Below are positions 7,395 through 10,240 of a stretch of DNA of 10,240 bases, piece by piece (the first letter of the stretch is position 1; each line of letters starts with the position of its first letter). The translations under genes and the position numbers were made by a program. Below the pieces are notes generated by a model, which did not search any database, was not told the DNA's origin, and saw only the letters and a list, made by a program, of their open reading frames with translations. The stretch spans positions 524,180 through 534,419 of the forward strand of contig NW_003134346.1 of assembly GCF_000003605.2 (NCBI RefSeq), read 5' to 3'. This DNA comes from Saccoglossus kowalevskii. Taxonomy: Eukaryota > Hemichordata > Enteropneusta > Harrimaniidae.

Positions 7395-7692
7395 AAGGTG
7401 ATGATTTGTAGGCAGAGAAATTGTACGAATGGCGACACAGTCGGTCAAATGACATGGGTAAAATTTAAAAAAAAACTGTCAGTAAAACATTTGCCCTGTA
7501 AGTGGCGCCCTCAGACGACGAAGCGCTTCAATTGAATATATGGGTGACGCAAATGCCGCTAAAAGCGTTGATATTGTTTTGATCTGCAGTAGTGTTTCCA
7601 ATCATGAACATTGTGTTTTCGAGAGTTTACAATATTCTTGGTGACGATCGCTTACGTAACCAAACATTAACCTTCACCCATATACGTCATCT

Positions 7693-7700
7693 TGACGTCA
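7693..7700. promoter_or_regulatory. Palindromic CRE, downstream copy
   Basis: TGACGTCA is identical to the site at 6209-6216, with the upstream TTCACCCATATACG also identical. It lies 100 bp before the ATG. It is therefore either a proximal promoter element for a start just upstream of the ATG, or an element inside the last intron if the acceptor at 7787 is used. Confidence 0.5.
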
Positions 7701-7787
7701 TAGAAGCGCTACGTCACTAAAGAGAACGGATAAAAATTGTGTATTAACAAATCAGTAACCTATTATTTCTTTTCATTATTTCTGCAG

Positions 7788-8921
7788 AAAGAGAGTAGCA
7801 TGAGAAGAACTGTTGCAAGAATCGAGATGGAAGCCAATGAACAAATATGGAGGAAGCAGAAAACTGTTAAAAGGAATCGTACATTTGAAGCGCTTGTCGA
7901 GATTGGCGTATTCAGTAAAGGGTTGGACAACAAATACACTGACGATGATACCACTCGTATATTAACAGAAGACGCCGATAAAACCGATGAAGAAGGTGGT
8001 TTTGACAATCCGGGACTGGATGACTACTCAAGCTGTGAACAGCAGGACGGGGAAGTTTCATTTGTATTTGGAAATTGTGCCGAGGCTGATTTAGCGGATA
8101 ATTCGTACAACAAAATGTCTTATGTAATGAAGGCGTTCTACATGAGGTATCCAGAGAAGAATTGCAGGGCAGACTCCAAAGACTCTGGATACACGGAAAG
8201 TATTATTTCCAATGACAGTCTACGGATGAAAGTAGACCAAGCCAAAGCCATCGTGCACACTCGGAAAAATTACGCCTGTGCAGAAATGCACTACCCACAA
8301 ACATTGATGGAAGATAGTTTTTTTTTGAATGATGCAAGTTCATGTCCGTGTGAATGCACCCGTAACTCTCTACAGAGCTGTATGTCAAACTCTCTACCAA
8401 ATCTAGATATGTGTGGTACAAAATCATCTGAATCATCATACTCTGAAGACCGCGGCCGTGCAGAAGAAGCTTGCGTGGACGAGGTCGGCGAGGAAATTCG
8501 TGACTCTGATTGGCGTTTGACTATATTTAAAAACGATTTCCGGTCGTTGGACGAGGAGGACACACCTTCGAGTTTACAGTCGGACTGCTCTGACGACAAC
8601 ACTGACGACCTCGTTCGCCTCGCTATACAAAAACTAACCTCAGTCGGGAGAGTTCCGGCATCATTCAAAGACTTTCACACTTCCGACATCGCTGATGCAG
8701 ACGATAGGAGGAGCGACGAAGAAAATCGAGATACATTTTCGCGTGACTTTATAGAAGTTGAAGGTATTCGAATGGACTGCCTCGGGCCGGTTTACGTTAC
8801 TAATTTGCAACAAAGTAACCAACTTGAACATCGCCCAATATTGTTAAACGATGGGTCCCTACCGGTTCCACGCCAAATCGCCAAAAACGGACACACTGTT
8901 GTTGACATTACTGATGTATGA
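7788..8921 (+). CDS. Terminal coding exon of an unrecognised acidic, Ser/Asp-rich protein (373 aa from its ATG)
   Basis: I do not recognise the protein. The exon start at 7788 is inferred from the pyrimidine tract and CTGCAG ending at 7787. The ATG at 7800, four codons in (K-E-S-S-M), has A at -3; the frame is also open back to 7737. An upstream coding exon joining in phase 0 cannot be excluded. From M1, residues 1-30 are charged and probably helical, with a basic cluster at 17-27 (WRKQKTVKRNR). The remainder is strongly acidic, rich in Ser and Asp, and looks mostly disordered. Short motifs seen are GFDNPGLDDY (67-76), DSGYTES (128-134, resembling a beta-TrCP degron), a cysteine cluster SCPCEC (181-186), and a C-terminal ITDV that fits a class I PDZ ligand. 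No signal peptide, transmembrane segment or globular domain is evident. An adaptor or regulatory protein is only a guess. Confidence 0.8.
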   Translation, partial: KESSMRRTVARIEMEANEQIWRKQKTVKRNRTFEALVEIGVFSKGLDNKYTDDDTTRILTEDADKTDEEGGFDNPGLDDYSSCEQQDGEVSFVFGNCAEADLADNSYNKMSYVMKAFYMRYPEKNCRADSKDSGYTESIISNDSLRMKVDQAKAIVHTRKNYACAEMHYPQTLMEDSFFLNDASSCPCECTRNSLQSCMSNSLPNLDMCGTKSSESSYSEDRGRAEEACVDEVGEEIRDSDWRLTIFKNDFRSLDEEDTPSSLQSDCSDDNTDDLVRLAIQKLTSVGRVPASFKDFHTSDIADADDRRSDEENRDTFSRDFIEVEGIRMDCLGPVYVTNLQQSNQLEHRPILLNDGSLPVPRQIAKNGHTVVDITDV

Positions 8922-9730
8922 ATCTCGTGTGAAATACGCGAGTCTCACGTGGAATGTCTGAGTCTCTTTTTTTCTAAGTACCGGCAAACAGTGAAATCAG
9001 TTAAACTTTTAGATTTTTCGTGAGTTTACATGTCACCACGTCTATCATGATTTTTCTAATGTTTCGAATACTCAAAAATCTTACTCCACCCCACCTAAGA
9101 AAAATCATAAGCGAGATTGACTGTTTTATGTGAAACGTTTAATTTATAGTTTTCATTTGCAAAAATGTGATGTTAATGACAACGTTTAAAACCAGTCAGA
9201 CACTGTCGCATCTCAACTCAGTTCAACTTGTCCAGTCGTAACAGTTTGCATGACTATATGCCTGCGGTTGCCCAGTTTTGAATCAAGATCGCTCGTATTT
9301 AAAACGTTTTGGATTGTGAATGTAATAAGAAGTACTGATTCGCGAAAAAGCAAGCACGCCAGAAACGACAATGATTAGTACATGCTCGGAGAATGATTGT
9401 GACAAACTGTTAATCAATATCGTAATGGCATAATTTGGAACCAGCAATGTAGATAGGCTGGACGAAATGTTTTCAAACTGTGCAAAAGCACCATACCTCA
9501 AACAAGTACTGAGCAAAACCATCTGTCTCTTCGCATTCACAATAACAGAGGCGGCGGCACGGAATTATGCACGAGAGGTTCCTAGTAATGTTTGAAATCT
9601 AAACCCTCTAAAACGCTATTTCCTTCATCCCACTGTATACTGCAATATTTTGTAAAAGTTTTGTCATAATTTTGATGTGTTTTGTAAAACATTTCAACAC
9701 TTTTTGTAATAAAAATATCGCGTGTGATGT
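8922..9730 (+). other. 3' UTR of the gene ending at 8921
   Basis: No coding signal follows the stop. The first canonical AATAAA on this strand is at 9708, which makes an untranslated tail of about 800 nt. A small hairpin (CTCGTG, loop TGAAATA, CGCGAG) lies about 3 bases after the stop. GAGTCTC occurs twice nearby (8939 and 8960 region). The rest is AT-rich and featureless. Confidence 0.5.
9708..9713 (+). terminator. Poly(A) signal AATAAA
   Basis: This is the first AATAAA after the stop codon at 8921. It is preceded by several TTTTGTAA (UGUA-type) elements and followed within 40 bases by GT-rich sequence (CGTGTGATGTAATAG, TTCTTGTGTATT), the usual arrangement of an animal polyadenylation site. 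Cleavage would fall near 9725-9735. Confidence 0.6.
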
Positions 9731-9762
9731 AATAGTCATCTTCTTGTGTATTATTACATATA

Positions 9763-10240
9763 TATTGCTCGAAATATGCGTATATTATGCATATAGACAA
9801 TATCCCAGAAAACTAAAGGTAAAGGTAAAGACTGATTCCAACTCGATGAATTGTTTCTCTATACTATAAATATTTTGAGATATTATGTAATACTGGCTCG
9901 TAGACACAACAATATAATTCAGACCATTGAAAATGCGTATAATATGCGTATATTATGCATATATGGACAATATCCCGCAAAACTAACGTCCAGGTAAATA
10001 CTGTGTCTAACTCGATGAATTGTTTCTCTATACTATAAATATTTTGAGATATTATATAATACTGGCTCGTGGTAACAAAATTATAATTCAGATCTTTGAA
10101 TATTGCTCGAAATATGCGTATATTGTGCATATAGACAATATCCCAGTACACTAACATCTAGGTAAAGACTGATTCCAACTCGATAAATTGTTTCTCTATA
10201 CTATAAATATTTTGAGATATTATATAATACTGGCTCGTGG
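9763..10240. repeat. Tandem satellite, period about 168-170 bp, continues past the window
   Basis: Almost three units are visible. Marker TACTGGCTCG recurs at 9891, 10060 and 10228, and marker ATATGCG at 9774, 9942 and 10112. A block of about 60 bases ending in TACTGGCTCGT is almost invariant (one difference between neighbouring units). The stretch after GGCTCGT and the part around CCAG.AAACTAA vary more. Unit 2 starts differently (AAAATGCGTATA in place of TTGCTCGAA). Each unit has an AT-rich near-palindromic core ATGCGTATATTATGCAT. The left edge is sharp at about 9763, shortly after the gene's poly(A) site. The open frames in this region are by-products of the repeat. Confidence 0.9.

Larger units (their letters stand above)
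7318..7823 (+). repeat. Downstream copy of the duplicated promoter/intron/start-exon segment
   Basis: Partner of 5784-6337. It keeps the GTAAGT donor-like site (7389-7394), the 50-bp conserved block around GAATGGCGACACAGTCGGTC (7427-7446), the CRE (7693-7700), a longer pyrimidine tract, the CTGCAG acceptor (ending 7787) and the ATG (7800-7802). This copy is attached to the long open reading frame, so it is the one that demonstrably still serves a gene. Confidence 0.85.

Noticed and set aside
8291-8668. 125-codon - strand open frame inside the coding exon
   Set aside because: It is antisense to the well-supported + strand frame, and its Ser-rich translation mirrors the acidic codons of the real gene.
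9582-10157. Open frames of 65-97 codons on both strands near the right end
   Set aside because: Those within 9763-10240 are products of the AT-rich satellite, and the others fall across the predicted poly(A) region without any coding signal.

Overview
The window looks like nuclear DNA of an invertebrate animal. It is AT-leaning and gene-poor, with a decayed non-LTR retrotransposon, animal-type splice and promoter signals (NRF-1, NF-Y, CRE, YY1 and CTCF-like sites), long 3' untranslated sequence and a satellite array. A marine deuterostome or other bilaterian is plausible, but the sequence does not fix the phylum. Nothing bacterial, archaeal or viral is evident.

Layout. Positions 1-735 hold the 3' end of a CR1/Jockey/L2-like non-LTR retrotransposon on the + strand, broken by a frameshift near 58-62 and an in-frame TGA at 528-530. 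From 740 to about 3610 I see no supportable gene, only small palindromes and single motif matches. At 3621-3811 lies a 191-bp fold-back element with well-matched inverted arms. At 4513-4740 there is a compact palindrome cluster: an AT-cored GTCGAC palindrome followed by six copies of a CTTAGCACGGGCTAG-type dyad motif between perfect 14-bp inverted repeats. From about 4741 to 5500 nothing is recognised.

From about 5500 to 9730 is a + strand gene region. NRF-1 and NF-Y sites suggest a promoter near 5500-5650. A segment of about 500-550 bp (5784-6337) is duplicated at 7318-7823. Each copy carries a GTAAGT donor-like site, a strongly conserved block, a palindromic CRE (TGACGTCA), a pyrimidine tract with CTGCAG acceptor, and an ATG. 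In the downstream copy the ATG opens a 373-codon frame ending at 8921, which encodes an acidic, Ser/Asp-rich, probably disordered protein that I do not recognise. In the upstream copy the same ATG leads to only 43 codons. A second tandem repeat (6832-6960 and 7163-7291, offset 331 bp) sits between the two copies. The gene's likely poly(A) signal is at 9708-9713.

From 9763 to the window edge is a tandem satellite with a period of about 168-170 bp; almost three units are visible and it probably continues.

The most interesting parts are the duplicated promoter/intron/start-exon module in front of the unidentified gene, and the dyad-motif array at 4574-4737.
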